Shown: positions 16,301-23,897 of the stretch, piece by piece
How the letters are laid out: every line of letters starts with the position of its first letter
How positions within the stretch are numbered: position 1 is the stretch's first letter
From: Oscillospiraceae bacterium
GTDB taxonomy: Bacteria; Bacillota; Clostridia; Oscillospirales; Ruminococcaceae
Direction: 5' to 3'
Length of the DNA stretch: 45,034 nt
Assembly: GCA_017536625.1 (NCBI GenBank)
Contig: JAFXGY010000005.1
Coordinates: forward strand, 1-45,034
Notes under the pieces: model-generated
Told to the model about the DNA's origin: nothing
The model's database searches: none
The model's input: the letters and a program-made list of their open reading frames with translations, nothing else
Program-made: the position numbers and the translations under genes

Positions 16301-16306
16301 CGTTTT

Positions 16307-16687
16307 CTAAAGAATATTCCGCAGAAGGGGAAGTTCCGAATCCCAGATTTCCTCCATAAGTATTCTGCATCTGTCCGCTTCGGCGGAAAGCTCGCCATAT
16401 TCGCCATATTGAGCAAGGGAAGAAAAACGCGAAACAGCAATGGCCGTTTCATCAAGAAGTTCGTGCCGCACTATGCGGCAAAGAATATGCTGGCGCGAAA
16501 GCCAGTATTCGGTGAATTTTTCGCATTCCGAAGCGATTTTTTCGCTGTCTTCTGTTTTTATTGTATATTTGAGAAAATCTATCCTTTCAAAAACGCCTTC
16601 TTTTATTTCCGTAACTGTTTTAAGGCAGAAAAGATTGAAACCGATAAGAAAGACGAGCAGAACACCCGCAAAAACAACCCTCTTCAA
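16307..16687 (-). CDS. DUF4363 family protein
   Basis: A 126-residue protein with one N-terminal transmembrane or signal-anchor helix (about 5-24) and a helical remainder with regularly spaced charged residues. Its length, topology and position directly after a DUF421 gene match the DUF4363 family, which co-occurs with DUF421 in Clostridia. The start is a TTG at 16687 with AAGGAG 11 nt upstream, inside the end of the DUF421 gene, so the two are probably co-translated. Function is unknown; a partner role for the DUF421 protein is inference. Confidence 0.75.
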   Translation of the reverse strand: MKRVVFAGVLLVFLIGFNLFCLKTVTEIKEGVFERIDFLKYTIKTEDSEKIASECEKFTEYWLSRQHILCRIVRHELLDETAIAVSRFSSLAQYGEYGELSAEADRCRILMEEIWDSELPLLRNIL

Positions 16688-16689
16688 AT

Positions 16690-17367
16690 TTATTTTTGCT
16701 CCTTTTCAACGATATAATAATTCCCGTAAGGGTCACAGGTCATCAGGAAAATATCTTTTTCCGAAAGTTCATTTTTTTTGAGCACGCCCGAAAGCCACCT
16801 TTCGCTTAGGTTACAGGCGGAAAGAGATTTTGAGCACAGCACACCGTCGCTTATGAGCACCAATGGCGGAAAATCCTTTGCGCTTTTTGGATTTTTGGAA
16901 GTTTCGCCGGTAAGGGGCTGTGCCTTCGCTTTCGGAAAAACCGAAAGTTCTCCGTTCGTTTCAACAATCGCGAAGGAAACTTCCTCGATATCAAAAAAAC
17001 CTTTTATGCGCAGCTGGCTCATAAGGTCCTCTATAGAAAGCCGAAGTTCCGCCATGCTTTTTTGTTCAATTTTTCCGTTCCGGATAATAACAACAGGGTT
17101 CCCGGAAACGAGGACCTGGGCTTTTCCGCTTTTAAGAGTGATGTACGAAAGAATCACTTCCGCGCTCATAAGCGTTATTATCGGAACGATTGCACCGATG
17201 AGGGGAATATCCGTATCCTCGATGGAAAGGGTCGCGATATTCGAAATAAGAATCGCTATGACGAATTCCGAAGGCTGAAGTTCCCCAAGCTGGCGTTTGC
17301 CCATTACCCGAAGGCAGATTATTATTACAAAATAAACGATAAGGGTGCGAAAAAACACAACGAACAA
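16690..17367 (-). CDS. DUF421 (YetF-like) membrane protein
   Basis: A 225-residue protein with three N-terminal membrane helices (to about residue 82) containing the family signature LRVMGKRQLGELQPSEFVI, followed by a cytoplasmic YetF-type domain with VSGNPVVIIRNGKI and LRIKGFFDIEEVSFAIVE. Some DUF421 proteins are needed for spore germination or envelope traits in Bacillus, but no reaction is known. The start is TTG at 17367, 10 nt after GGAGG. It precedes the DUF4363 gene with a gap of only 2 nt. Confidence 0.87.
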   Translation of the reverse strand: MFVVFFRTLIVYFVIIICLRVMGKRQLGELQPSEFVIAILISNIATLSIEDTDIPLIGAIVPIITLMSAEVILSYITLKSGKAQVLVSGNPVVIIRNGKIEQKSMAELRLSIEDLMSQLRIKGFFDIEEVSFAIVETNGELSVFPKAKAQPLTGETSKNPKSAKDFPPLVLISDGVLCSKSLSACNLSERWLSGVLKKNELSEKDIFLMTCDPYGNYYIVEKEQK

Positions 17368-17429
17368 AGAAAAATCACCTCCGGATAAACTTTATTATTT
17401 ACCAAACTGTTAAAATTAGACGCTTTCTG

Positions 17430-17458
17430 TTGCTAAAAAAACTTATTCTTGATATAAT
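17430..17458 (+). promoter_or_regulatory. Promoter of the lepB-mnmA group
   Basis: TTGCTA (17430-17435), 17-nt spacer, TATAAT (17453-17458); start codon 47 nt downstream. Confidence 0.65.
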
Positions 17459-17504
17459 AATTAGACTGACCAGTATTTTTTTATTTTATATATCGGAGGA
17501 TAAA

Positions 17505-18125
17505 ATGGAAGAACTTAAATTTGAAGATATAACTTCCGAAGCGGAGAAAACTTCGGAAAAAACGGAAGAAACCCCTGCGGAAGCTCAGCCGCAGAAGGAA
17601 GAAAAAAAGAAGAAAACCCTTAAGGAAGAACTCATCGACTGGGGAAAAACCCTTTTGTTCTGGTGCTTCCTTCCCCTCGGCGTTTTTCTCATTTTTTGCT
17701 TTATGGCGAATGTTCCCACCGGTTCAATGTCGCCTACCATTCCCGTTGGTTCCCAGGTCCTTACAACAAGGCTTTTCGATAAAGAAAACATCGAACGCGG
17801 GGATATAATCGTTTTCGACAGCGATGAACTGAATATCGTCCTCATAAAGCGCTGTATAGGTCTTCCGGGTGAAACGGTTTATTTTGACGGAACCGGCGAC
17901 GTTTATATCGACGGCGAAAAGCTTGAAGAACCCTATGTCAGCAGCTTTTCGGATTTTTACGGATTCTTTGAAATTCCGGAAGAACATTATTTTTTCGTGG
18001 GCGATAACCGCGGAGGTTCCCTCGATGCAAGATTCTGGGAACAGCCGTATATCCATAAAGACGAGATAAAAGGAAAAGCAAGGGCAATTATTCTGCCCGT
18101 TGATGATTTCAGAATATTGAACTGA
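17505..18125 (+). CDS. lepB: Signal peptidase I
   Basis: A 206-residue type I signal peptidase, which cuts signal peptides from exported proteins at the outer face of the membrane. A long acidic/lysine-rich cytoplasmic N-terminus (about 1-45) precedes one membrane helix (about 50-67). The catalytic serine lies in PTGSMSPTIPVGS and the catalytic lysine in LIKRCIGLPGE; the later GDNRGGSLDARFW is the usual conserved box. The start follows CGGAGG by 7 nt. The gene appears to lead a transcript with the small peptide and mnmA. Confidence 0.94.
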   Translation: MEELKFEDITSEAEKTSEKTEETPAEAQPQKEEKKKKTLKEELIDWGKTLLFWCFLPLGVFLIFCFMANVPTGSMSPTIPVGSQVLTTRLFDKENIERGDIIVFDSDELNIVLIKRCIGLPGETVYFDGTGDVYIDGEKLEEPYVSSFSDFYGFFEIPEEHYFFVGDNRGGSLDARFWEQPYIHKDEIKGKARAIILPVDDFRILN

Positions 18126-18141
18126 TTTTTCGGAGGAAAAT

Positions 18142-18240
18142 ATGAACAACAAACTTTTTGTAAGAATCATGGTAATCATTCTTATAATTGCAATGATAGT
18201 TCCCACCTTCGCATTTGCAATCGGGGCGATGCTTGGATGA
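18142..18240 (+). CDS. 32-residue membrane micro-protein
   Basis: A very short gene: ATG at 18142 with a strong CGGAGG 6 nt upstream, and a stop (TGA 18238-18240) overlapping the mnmA start as ATGA. The peptide begins MNNKLFVRIM and is then one hydrophobic helix (VIILIIAMIVPTFAFAIGAM) to the end. The plan, a short basic cytoplasmic end plus one helix and about 31 residues, resembles the stressosome anchor Prli42 and other tiny Bacillota membrane peptides, but the sequence is too short to assign. Strong ribosome site and coupling make it likely translated. Confidence 0.7.
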   Translation: MNNKLFVRIMVIILIIAMIVPTFAFAIGAMLG

Positions 18241-19247
18241 AAGTAATGGTAGGGCTCAGCGGCGGAGTTGACAGCGCAGCCGCGGCATATCTTCTTAAAG
18301 AACAGGGCTATGAAGTCGCCGGTGCGACCTTCCGCCTTCTTGATGAATGGGACGAAGCAAAGGACGCAAAAGCTGTTGCGGAACATCTCGGGATTCCGCA
18401 CTATGTTTTTGATTTCCGCGATATTTTCAAAAGGGAAGTCATTGACAATTTTGCGGAGGAATATAAAAACGGAAGAACCCCGAACCCTTGCGTAAGATGC
18501 AACAAGTTCATAAAATTCCCTGCTTTTTATGAAAAGGCAAAGGAACTTGGCTATGACCTTATTTCAACAGGTCATTATGCAAGAACCGATGGGGAAAACA
18601 TCTTCCGGGCAAAAAACCTTGCAAAAGACCAGAGCTATATGATGTATAACATCGAAAAGGAACTTATTCCCCATCTGCGTTTTCCGCTTGCGGATCTTTC
18701 GAAGGAAGAAATCCGCGAAATTGCTGCAAAAGCCGGAATTCCCGTTGCCAATAAGCCCGATTCCCAGGATATCTGCTTTATACCCGACGGGGATACAAGG
18801 GGTTACATCGAACGTGAAATCGGCGAAATGCCCCACGGAAAATTCGTTGACGAAAATGGAAAAATCCTCGGCGAACACAAAGGCATCTGCAACTATACCA
18901 TCGGCCAGAGAAAAGGGCTTGGTCTTTCCCTCAAGGAATCTCTTTATGTGGGAAAAATCGACCCGGAAGCGAACGAAGTTCTGCTTGTAAAAAACGAATC
19001 ACTTTTCAAAAAGCGCGTGATGGTAAGGGATTTCCATTGGATAAACGGCGCACCGGATATGCCGATTCCCGTAACCTGCAAAATCCGTTACGGACATAAT
19101 GCTGCGCCGGCGCTTGCAAGCACCTGTATTTATGACGATAAGGCGCTTATCCTTTTTGATGAACCCCAAAGAGCTGTTACCGCCGGACAGTCCGCCGTTA
19201 TTTATGACGGGGAAAAACTTCTCGGCGGCGGCGTTATTATGGGATAA
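18237..19247 (+). CDS. mnmA: tRNA 2-thiouridylase MnmA
   Basis: A 336-residue MnmA, which uses ATP to adenylate U34 of Lys, Glu and Gln tRNAs and inserts sulfur to give 2-thiouridine. The PP-loop GLSGGVDSA is at residues 6-14. The two catalytic cysteines are in NPCVRCNKFIKF and QDICFIPDGD, and STGHYAR and YTIGQRKGLG are family signatures. It overlaps the micro-protein by 4 nt, so translation is coupled. No cysteine desulfurase is in the window to supply sulfur. Confidence 0.95.
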   Translation: MKVMVGLSGGVDSAAAAYLLKEQGYEVAGATFRLLDEWDEAKDAKAVAEHLGIPHYVFDFRDIFKREVIDNFAEEYKNGRTPNPCVRCNKFIKFPAFYEKAKELGYDLISTGHYARTDGENIFRAKNLAKDQSYMMYNIEKELIPHLRFPLADLSKEEIREIAAKAGIPVANKPDSQDICFIPDGDTRGYIEREIGEMPHGKFVDENGKILGEHKGICNYTIGQRKGLGLSLKESLYVGKIDPEANEVLLVKNESLFKKRVMVRDFHWINGAPDMPIPVTCKIRYGHNAAPALASTCIYDDKALILFDEPQRAVTAGQSAVIYDGEKLLGGGVIMG

Positions 19248-19261
19248 AAAGAGGAATCAGA

Positions 19262-19594
19262 ATGTTCATAAAACTTATTGCCGCCGCGGCAAAACAAAAA
19301 TTCATCAGTGCGCTGGAAAACGATATTCCGGAAAAAGGAAGTTTCAGCCCGGTGAAAAGCGGCGCGGCGATCCCCGCAAAATATAAGATATCTTTTGAGC
19401 TTTCAAAGGGGATTTCCGAAGAAAAAAGAGCAATAACCGTTACCGTGGAAAAGCCCGAAGGCATCCATACGGAAAATATTTTGACGGGAACAAATCCGGA
19501 ACTGCTTGGCTGGCTCCGGAAAAACGGCGCAAAAAAACTTGCCGAAAAAGCAGACGAAGCTTTTTATAACTGTTCACATTTTTACTATCCGTGA
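19262..19594 (+). CDS. Hypothetical 110-residue protein
   Basis: No family is recognised. The protein is soluble, starts MFIKLIAAAAKQKF, has a beta-like centre (KYKISFELSKG, RAITVTVEK) and ends CSHFYYP. AGAGGA lies 8 nt before the ATG and the gap to mnmA is 14 nt, so it probably shares that transcript. It precedes a strong promoter for the next unit. Confidence 0.65.
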   Translation: MFIKLIAAAAKQKFISALENDIPEKGSFSPVKSGAAIPAKYKISFELSKGISEEKRAITVTVEKPEGIHTENILTGTNPELLGWLRKNGAKKLAEKADEAFYNCSHFYYP

Positions 19595-19605
19595 TATTTC
19601 GGTGA

Positions 19606-19634
19606 TTGACAAGTGATGTGCTCTTGTGTATAAT
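19606..19634 (+). promoter_or_regulatory. Consensus promoter of the CNNM transporter unit
   Basis: TTGACA (19606-19611), 17-nt spacer, TATAAT (19629-19634): an exact match to the sigma-A consensus. The transcript would start near 19641 and have a leader of about 150 nt before the transporter gene. Confidence 0.85.
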
Positions 19635-19664
19635 AGATACATTATATTTTTGAAAGGTCAAAAA

Positions 19665-19703
19665 ATGGACGACGCAGACACACGAAGTATTAAAATAAAT
19701 TGA
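19665..19703 (+). CDS. Putative 12-codon leader peptide
   Basis: ATG at 19665 with AAAGG at 19653-19657, coding MDDADTRSIKIN and ending at TGA 19701-19703. The stop is 7 nt before the base of a strong terminator hairpin. The placement between promoter and terminator, with a good ribosome site, is that of a leader peptide that controls termination. The run of acidic residues right after Met is unusual. Whether it is translated is inference. Confidence 0.5.
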   Translation: MDDADTRSIKIN

Positions 19704-19710
19704 TTTTCGG

Positions 19711-19752
19711 AGCATAGCCTGAGCTTAAAAAAGCATCGGGCTGTGCTTTTTT
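19711..19752 (+). terminator. Terminator/attenuator in the transporter leader
   Basis: A 12-pair stem (19711-19722 with 19736-19747, three G-U pairs), one bulged A, four more pairs and an AAAA loop, followed by TTTTTT. It lies between promoter and transporter, 41 nt before the transporter start, so it must be read through for expression. Confidence 0.75.
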
Positions 19753-19792
19753 GCGTTAATATAAAATCTGAAAGGTTGTATCAAAAAACAAA

Positions 19793-21043
19793 ATGAACAA
19801 TATCGGCACGATAATAGTAATGGGAATTCTTGTTATGATGTCGGCATATTTTTCCGCAACGGAAACAGCTTTCAACAGTCTTAACATAACAAAACTCAAA
19901 ATTGCTGCAGAACACGGCGATAAAGGCGCTGTTCTTATGCTTAAGCTGATTGATGATTATAATCGCCTTCTTACAACGATTCTTGTGGGCAACAACATAG
20001 TGAATATTGCCCTTTCTTCAATAGCAACGGTTTTCTTTATTGAACTTATCGGCGGGGATATCGGCGCAACCGTTTCCACCGCGGTAATCACCGTTGTGGT
20101 CCTCATCTTCGGCGAAATCACCCCGAAAAGCGTAGCGAAGGAATCTCCGGAAGCTTTTGCAAGATTTTCCGCACCGATAATCAACTTCCTTGCTGTGATT
20201 CTTACCCCCATCAACTTCATTTTCTCCATGTGGAAAAAGCTCGTTTCCCTCGTTTTCAAAAGCAGCGGAGAACAGGCTGTCACCGAAGAAGAACTTCTTT
20301 CCATGGTTGACGAAGTCGAAAGCAGCGGCGTTATTGACGAACAGGAAAGTGAACTTATCCGCAACGCCATGGAACTCAACGAAAACGATGCAGCTGATAT
20401 CGCAACCCCAAGGGTCGATATCGAAGCGGTTGGCAAGGATTGGACCAAGGAGGAAGTGGCGGAAGTCTTTGTCGAAACCGGATATTCTCGTCTGCCGGTT
20501 TATGTTGACAGCATTGATAACATCATCGGAATAATCCATCGCACGGATTTTTATAACAATTACGATATGGAAAATATCGCCGATACCATGCTTACAAAGC
20601 CGATTTTCGTTCCCACCACAATGAAGCTTGGCGCACTGCTCAAACTTTTGCAGAAGAACAAATGCCACATGGCTGTTGTTACCGATGAATACGGCGGCAC
20701 TTACGGAATAGTTACCATGGAAGATATCCTCGAGGAACTTGTCGGCGAAATCTGGGATGAACACGACGAAATCGAAGAGGATATGAGCGAAAACAAAGGC
20801 GTTTATACCGTTTCCGGAAGCATGGATCCGGAAGAACTTTTCGAAGAGCTTGAAATGGATATTGATGAAGTTCCCTATGCGACCCTCAGCGGCTGGATTA
20901 TGGATGAACTCAATAAAGTTCCGGAAGAAGGGGATACCTTCAATTCCAACGGATATAAATTCACCGTTGAATCCGTTGACGGAATGAGGGTCGATACCGC
21001 CGTTATCGAAAAAATCGAACCTATTTCAGAGGATGAGGAATAA
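19793..21043 (+). CDS. CNNM/CBS-domain membrane protein (CorC/HlyC family)
   Basis: A 416-residue protein. The DUF21/CNNM membrane domain spans about residues 1-165 (ATETAFNSLN near the start, VGNNIVNIALSS, VVLIFGEITPKSVAKE). A pair of CBS domains follows (about 195-325, RVDIEAVG to TDEYGGTYGIVTMEDILEELVGEIWDE), then a CorC_HlyC domain (about 335-416). Members such as B. subtilis MpfA export Mg2+; CorC is its enterobacterial relative. The ribosome site is poor: AAAGG lies 17 nt before the ATG. The next gene overlaps its stop (TAATG), so they are co-transcribed. Mg2+ as substrate is inferred from family knowledge. Confidence 0.9.
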   Translation: MNNIGTIIVMGILVMMSAYFSATETAFNSLNITKLKIAAEHGDKGAVLMLKLIDDYNRLLTTILVGNNIVNIALSSIATVFFIELIGGDIGATVSTAVITVVVLIFGEITPKSVAKESPEAFARFSAPIINFLAVILTPINFIFSMWKKLVSLVFKSSGEQAVTEEELLSMVDEVESSGVIDEQESELIRNAMELNENDAADIATPRVDIEAVGKDWTKEEVAEVFVETGYSRLPVYVDSIDNIIGIIHRTDFYNNYDMENIADTMLTKPIFVPTTMKLGALLKLLQKNKCHMAVVTDEYGGTYGIVTMEDILEELVGEIWDEHDEIEEDMSENKGVYTVSGSMDPEELFEELEMDIDEVPYATLSGWIMDELNKVPEEGDTFNSNGYKFTVESVDGMRVDTAVIEKIEPISEDEE

Positions 21044-21483
21044 TGGAACTCGTTATCAAAAAATTCGATGAACTCACCGCTGATGAGCTTTATGATATTC
21101 TGAAACTTAGGGTTGACGTTTTTGTTGTGGAACAAAACTGCCCCTATCCCGAAATCGACGATAAAGATCAAAACGCCTATCATATCTGGCTTAAAGATGA
21201 GGACGGAATTGTTTCCTATCTTCGGGTGCTGGATAAGGGCGTTTCCTTCGAAGATGCCGCATTGGGCAGGGTGATTTCCGCAAAACGCAGAAAAGGTTAC
21301 GGAACCATTGTGCTTAAAGAAGGAATCCGCGTTGCGAAGGAAAAATTCGGTGCGGATAAAATCACCATAGAAGCCCAGGTCTATGCAAGAAAATTTTACG
21401 AAAACGTTGGGTTCAAAAAGGTTTCGGAAGAATTTCTCGAAGACGGAATACCCCATATCCTTATGACCCTTGAATGTGAATAA
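21043..21483 (+). CDS. GNAT family N-acetyltransferase (ElaA-like)
   Basis: A 146-residue acetyltransferase. The start (LYDILKLRVDVFVVEQNCPYPEID) is that of the ElaA subgroup of the GNAT fold; the acetyl-CoA loop is RRKGYGTIVLKEGI (about residues 87-100) and the end has ARKFYENVGFKKVSEEFLEDGIPHILM. ElaA-type substrates are not established. It overlaps the transporter stop by one base, so it is the second gene of that unit. Confidence 0.85.
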   Translation: MELVIKKFDELTADELYDILKLRVDVFVVEQNCPYPEIDDKDQNAYHIWLKDEDGIVSYLRVLDKGVSFEDAALGRVISAKRRKGYGTIVLKEGIRVAKEKFGADKITIEAQVYARKFYENVGFKKVSEEFLEDGIPHILMTLECE

Positions 21484-21515
21484 AAAAGCGGCAGGAAAAA
21501 TTTCCTGCCGCTTTT
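21484..21515 (+). terminator. Terminator of the transporter-acetyltransferase unit
   Basis: AAAAGCGGCAGGAAA pairs with TTTCCTGCCGCTTTT, directly after the stop codon; T-run on the plus strand. Confidence 0.9.
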
Positions 21516-21605
21516 TGCGTTTGGATTGTTCACAAAAAGTTTTCTTGTGTTATCTGCATAAAAATGGTAAAATTTCAATAGAAATTGTAAAAAGGAGGCG
21601 TTTTT

Positions 21606-22283
21606 ATGCGTTACGAAATCGAAGGAGGCTCTCTTCCGGCACTGGTTATCCAGCTTGAAGCGGGCGAAGGTCTTATGAGTGAATCCGGCGGCAGAACATG
21701 GATAAAAGGTCCCATCACCACCGATACAAAAGCTGACGGCGGCCTTGGCGGAAGCATCGGAAGAATGTTTTCCGGCGAAAGCCTTTTCCTCAACCACTAT
21801 AAAGCAAGGGGAGCGGGTGAAATCGCCTTTACTTCTTCCTTCCCGGGAAGAATAGTTTCCCGCCAGCTTGCACCGGGCGAAAGCGTCATCTGCCAGAAAA
21901 AAGCTTTCCTTTGCGCCACCGAAGGCACAAAGCTTGAAATTTTCTTCAGAAGAAAAGTTTCCGCAGGTCTTTTGGGCGGCGAAGGCTTTATCATGCAAAA
22001 GGTAACAGGCCCCGGCCTTGCTTTCTTTGAAATCGACGGATACTGCAAGGAATATACCCTTGCACCCGGCGAAGAACTTGTTTGCGATACCGGCGTTGTT
22101 GCCCTGATGGATCCCACCTGCAAAATGGACGTCCGCATGGTATCAAGCGTAAAAAATGCCCTTTTCGGCGGCGAAGGACTTGTGGATACTGTAATCACCG
22201 GTCCCGGAAAAGTTATGCTCCAGACCATGCCTATTTATAAGGTTGCCGGAGCCATCGCACCCTTTATTGCAACGGGGAAATAA
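21606..22283 (+). CDS. TIGR00266 family (AIM24-like) protein
   Basis: A 225-residue all-beta protein with the repeated glycine-rich strands typical of the TIGR00266/AIM24 family: EAGEGLMSESGG, FPGRIVSRQLAPGESVIC, LLGGEGFIMQKVTGPGLAFFE and LFGGEGLVDTVITGPGKVMLQTM. The molecular function of the family is unknown; the eukaryotic relative AIM24 acts in mitochondrial inner-membrane organisation. AAGGAGG lies 8 nt upstream of the ATG. It is a single-gene unit with terminators on both sides. Confidence 0.9.
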   Translation: MRYEIEGGSLPALVIQLEAGEGLMSESGGRTWIKGPITTDTKADGGLGGSIGRMFSGESLFLNHYKARGAGEIAFTSSFPGRIVSRQLAPGESVICQKKAFLCATEGTKLEIFFRRKVSAGLLGGEGFIMQKVTGPGLAFFEIDGYCKEYTLAPGEELVCDTGVVALMDPTCKMDVRMVSSVKNALFGGEGLVDTVITGPGKVMLQTMPIYKVAGAIAPFIATGK

Positions 22284-22299
22284 AATATGTAAAAACATA

Positions 22300-22330
22300 A
22301 TGGCGGGAGTTTTGCTCCCGCCATTTTTAT
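22300..22330. terminator. Bidirectional terminator
   Basis: TGGCGGGAG pairs with CTCCCGCCA around a TTTTG loop, followed by TTTTTAT; it also serves the convergent pcp gene. Confidence 0.8.
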
Positions 22331-22911
22331 ATAGCTTTTATCGCAATTTCAAGCGCTTTTGCGATGGTTTCAAGCGGAAGATTAGGTTTATCTTCCGTCT
22401 GCTGGGGAATAAACGGAACGTGAATAAAACATGCCTTGGTTTCCGTATTTTTGAAATGGTGAAGAATGTGATAAATAAGGTCGTTGCAGACGTAAGTTCC
22501 CGCGGAATACGAAACCGAGGAGGGAATTCCGCTTTCAGCAATGGCGGCGGTCATTTTTCTGACCGGAAGGGTTGAAAAATATGCGTTTTCGCCATCCGGA
22601 ACGCAGGGTTCATCCTTTGGTCGGATGCCTTCGTTATCCGGAATGGAAGCAAAACGAAGATTCACAGCGACCATTTCCGGAGTAATGCCGGTTCTTCCGC
22701 CGGCCTGACCAACGCAGATTACCGCGTCGGGTTCCATTTCTTCCGCTTTTGTGATAACGATTTCCGCCGCTTTCCCGAAAACAACGGGAATTTCAAGCTT
22801 TGTGAGTTCAAAATCGCCGATAATATCAGGAAGAAGCTTCACCGCCTCCCAGGAAGGATTGATTTTCTCTCCGCCGAAAGGTTCGAAGCCGGTTATAAGA
22901 AGTTTTTTCAT
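22327..22911 (-). CDS. pcp: Pyrrolidone-carboxylate peptidase
   Basis: A 194-residue cysteine peptidase of family C15 that removes N-terminal pyroglutamate from peptides. The start LLITGFEPFGGEKINPSWEA is the family signature. The catalytic cysteine is in SAGTYVCNDLIYH and the catalytic histidine in CFIHVPFIP; the glutamate region is near GITPEMVAVNLRFA. The start at 22911 follows GGTGA; an earlier ATG at 22941 lacks a site. No signal peptide, so cytoplasmic. Confidence 0.94.
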   Translation of the reverse strand: MKKLLITGFEPFGGEKINPSWEAVKLLPDIIGDFELTKLEIPVVFGKAAEIVITKAEEMEPDAVICVGQAGGRTGITPEMVAVNLRFASIPDNEGIRPKDEPCVPDGENAYFSTLPVRKMTAAIAESGIPSSVSYSAGTYVCNDLIYHILHHFKNTETKACFIHVPFIPQQTEDKPNLPLETIAKALEIAIKAI

Positions 22912-22963
22912 AAAATCACCGCCGTAATATGATAAAAACATTTTATCACATTGCGGAAAAATA

Positions 22964-23734
22964 TTAAAGCTGTTTTTTTATTTTGCGCAAAGCACCTTTT
23001 TCCAATCTCGAAACCTGTGCCTGGCTTATGCCGATTTGAGAAGCAACGTCCATCTGGGTCTTGCCGTCAAAAAAGCGCATGGCAAGAATGCGTTTTTCCC
23101 TTTGCGAAAGGGTTTTTACCGCTTCTTTAAGGGCGATTTCCTCAAGCCAGCCAGCATCGGTGTTTTTGTCACTTATCTGGTCCATAATGAAAATTGTATC
23201 GCCGGAATCGGAATAGACCGGTTCATAAAGGGAAACCGGTTCCACAATCGATTCCAGCGCCACGACCACCTGATCTCTGGGCACGGCCATGATTTTTGCA
23301 ATTTCGTCAACCTTTGGTTCGCGCCCATGTTCATTGATGAAATCTTCTTTTATCTGCATTGCGCGATAAGCCGTATCCCTCATGGAACGGCTCACCCGAA
23401 CAGCGCCGGAATCCCGCAGAAAACGCCTTATTTCACCGATTATCATCGGTACCCCGTAAGTTGAAAACCGAACATCAAGGCTTGGGTCAAAGTTATCAAT
23501 GGCTTTGATAAGCCCGATGCAGCCAACCTGAAAAAGGTCGTCCGGGGGTTCGCCCCTTCCGGTAAACTTTTGAACAACGCTTAAAACAAGCCGAAGATTG
23601 CCGTTTATCATCTTTTCCCGGGCGGATTTATCACCGTTTTTTGCGAGCTTGAGCAGCTCGATTTTTTCACTTTCTTTGAGCACCGGCAGCTTTGCCGTAT
23701 TGATTCCGCAGATTTCAACTTTTCCGTAATACAT
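22964..23734 (-). CDS. sigG: RNA polymerase sporulation sigma factor SigG
   Basis: A 256-residue SigB/F/G-type sigma factor. The N-terminus GKVEICGINTAKLPVL is characteristic of SigG, followed by region 2 (GNLRLVLSVVQKF, DDLFQVGCIGLIKAIDNFD, FSTYGVPMIIGEIRRFLRD), region 3 and region 4 (ILAMRFFDGKTQMDVASQIGISQAQVSRLEK). SigG directs late forespore genes in endospore formation, so the organism belongs to a spore-forming lineage. The start at 23734 has AGGGGA 7 nt upstream; the frame continues upstream to 24100, but that part runs antisense through ylmC and is not coding. Confidence 0.95.
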   Translation of the reverse strand: MYYGKVEICGINTAKLPVLKESEKIELLKLAKNGDKSAREKMINGNLRLVLSVVQKFTGRGEPPDDLFQVGCIGLIKAIDNFDPSLDVRFSTYGVPMIIGEIRRFLRDSGAVRVSRSMRDTAYRAMQIKEDFINEHGREPKVDEIAKIMAVPRDQVVVALESIVEPVSLYEPVYSDSGDTIFIMDQISDKNTDAGWLEEIALKEAVKTLSQREKRILAMRFFDGKTQMDVASQIGISQAQVSRLEKGALRKIKKQL

Positions 23735-23771
23735 AAAAAATCCCCTGTAAGCAATGTGATTTACAAAATGG

Positions 23772-23800
23772 ATTCTTGACGTTTGAGCACGGCTGTATTC
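23772..23800 (-). promoter_or_regulatory. Possible forespore-sigma promoter of sigG
   Basis: On the minus strand GAATA (23800-23796), a 15-nt spacer and GTCAAGAAT (23780-23772) fit the SigF/SigG pattern only partly (G..xxAxAxT at -10; the -35 has one mismatch). Its distance to the start codon is about 38 nt. In B. subtilis sigG is under SigF and SigG, which is why this was looked for. Confidence 0.3.
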
Positions 23801-23840
23801 ATTTGAGCACGAAGAAAAAACTGGGATTTTTTTGAGCACG
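23782..23840. repeat. Three direct copies of TTTGAGCACG
   Basis: The 10-mer TTTGAGCACG occurs at 23782-23791, 23802-23811 and 23831-23840 (start-to-start 20 and 29 nt) in the region between divergent sigG and ylmC. Could be a regulator-binding array or transcript-level element. Confidence 0.55.
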
Positions 23841-23897
23841 GACAGACAGAATTTCCCTTCCAAAGGCATATTATATGATTTCGGGAGGGGATTTTTT

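Noticed and set aside
23782-23840. Three TTTGAGCACG copies considered as a CRISPR
   Set aside because: Only three 10-nt units with unequal spacing of 20 and 29 nt and no cas genes; more likely a regulatory or chance array.
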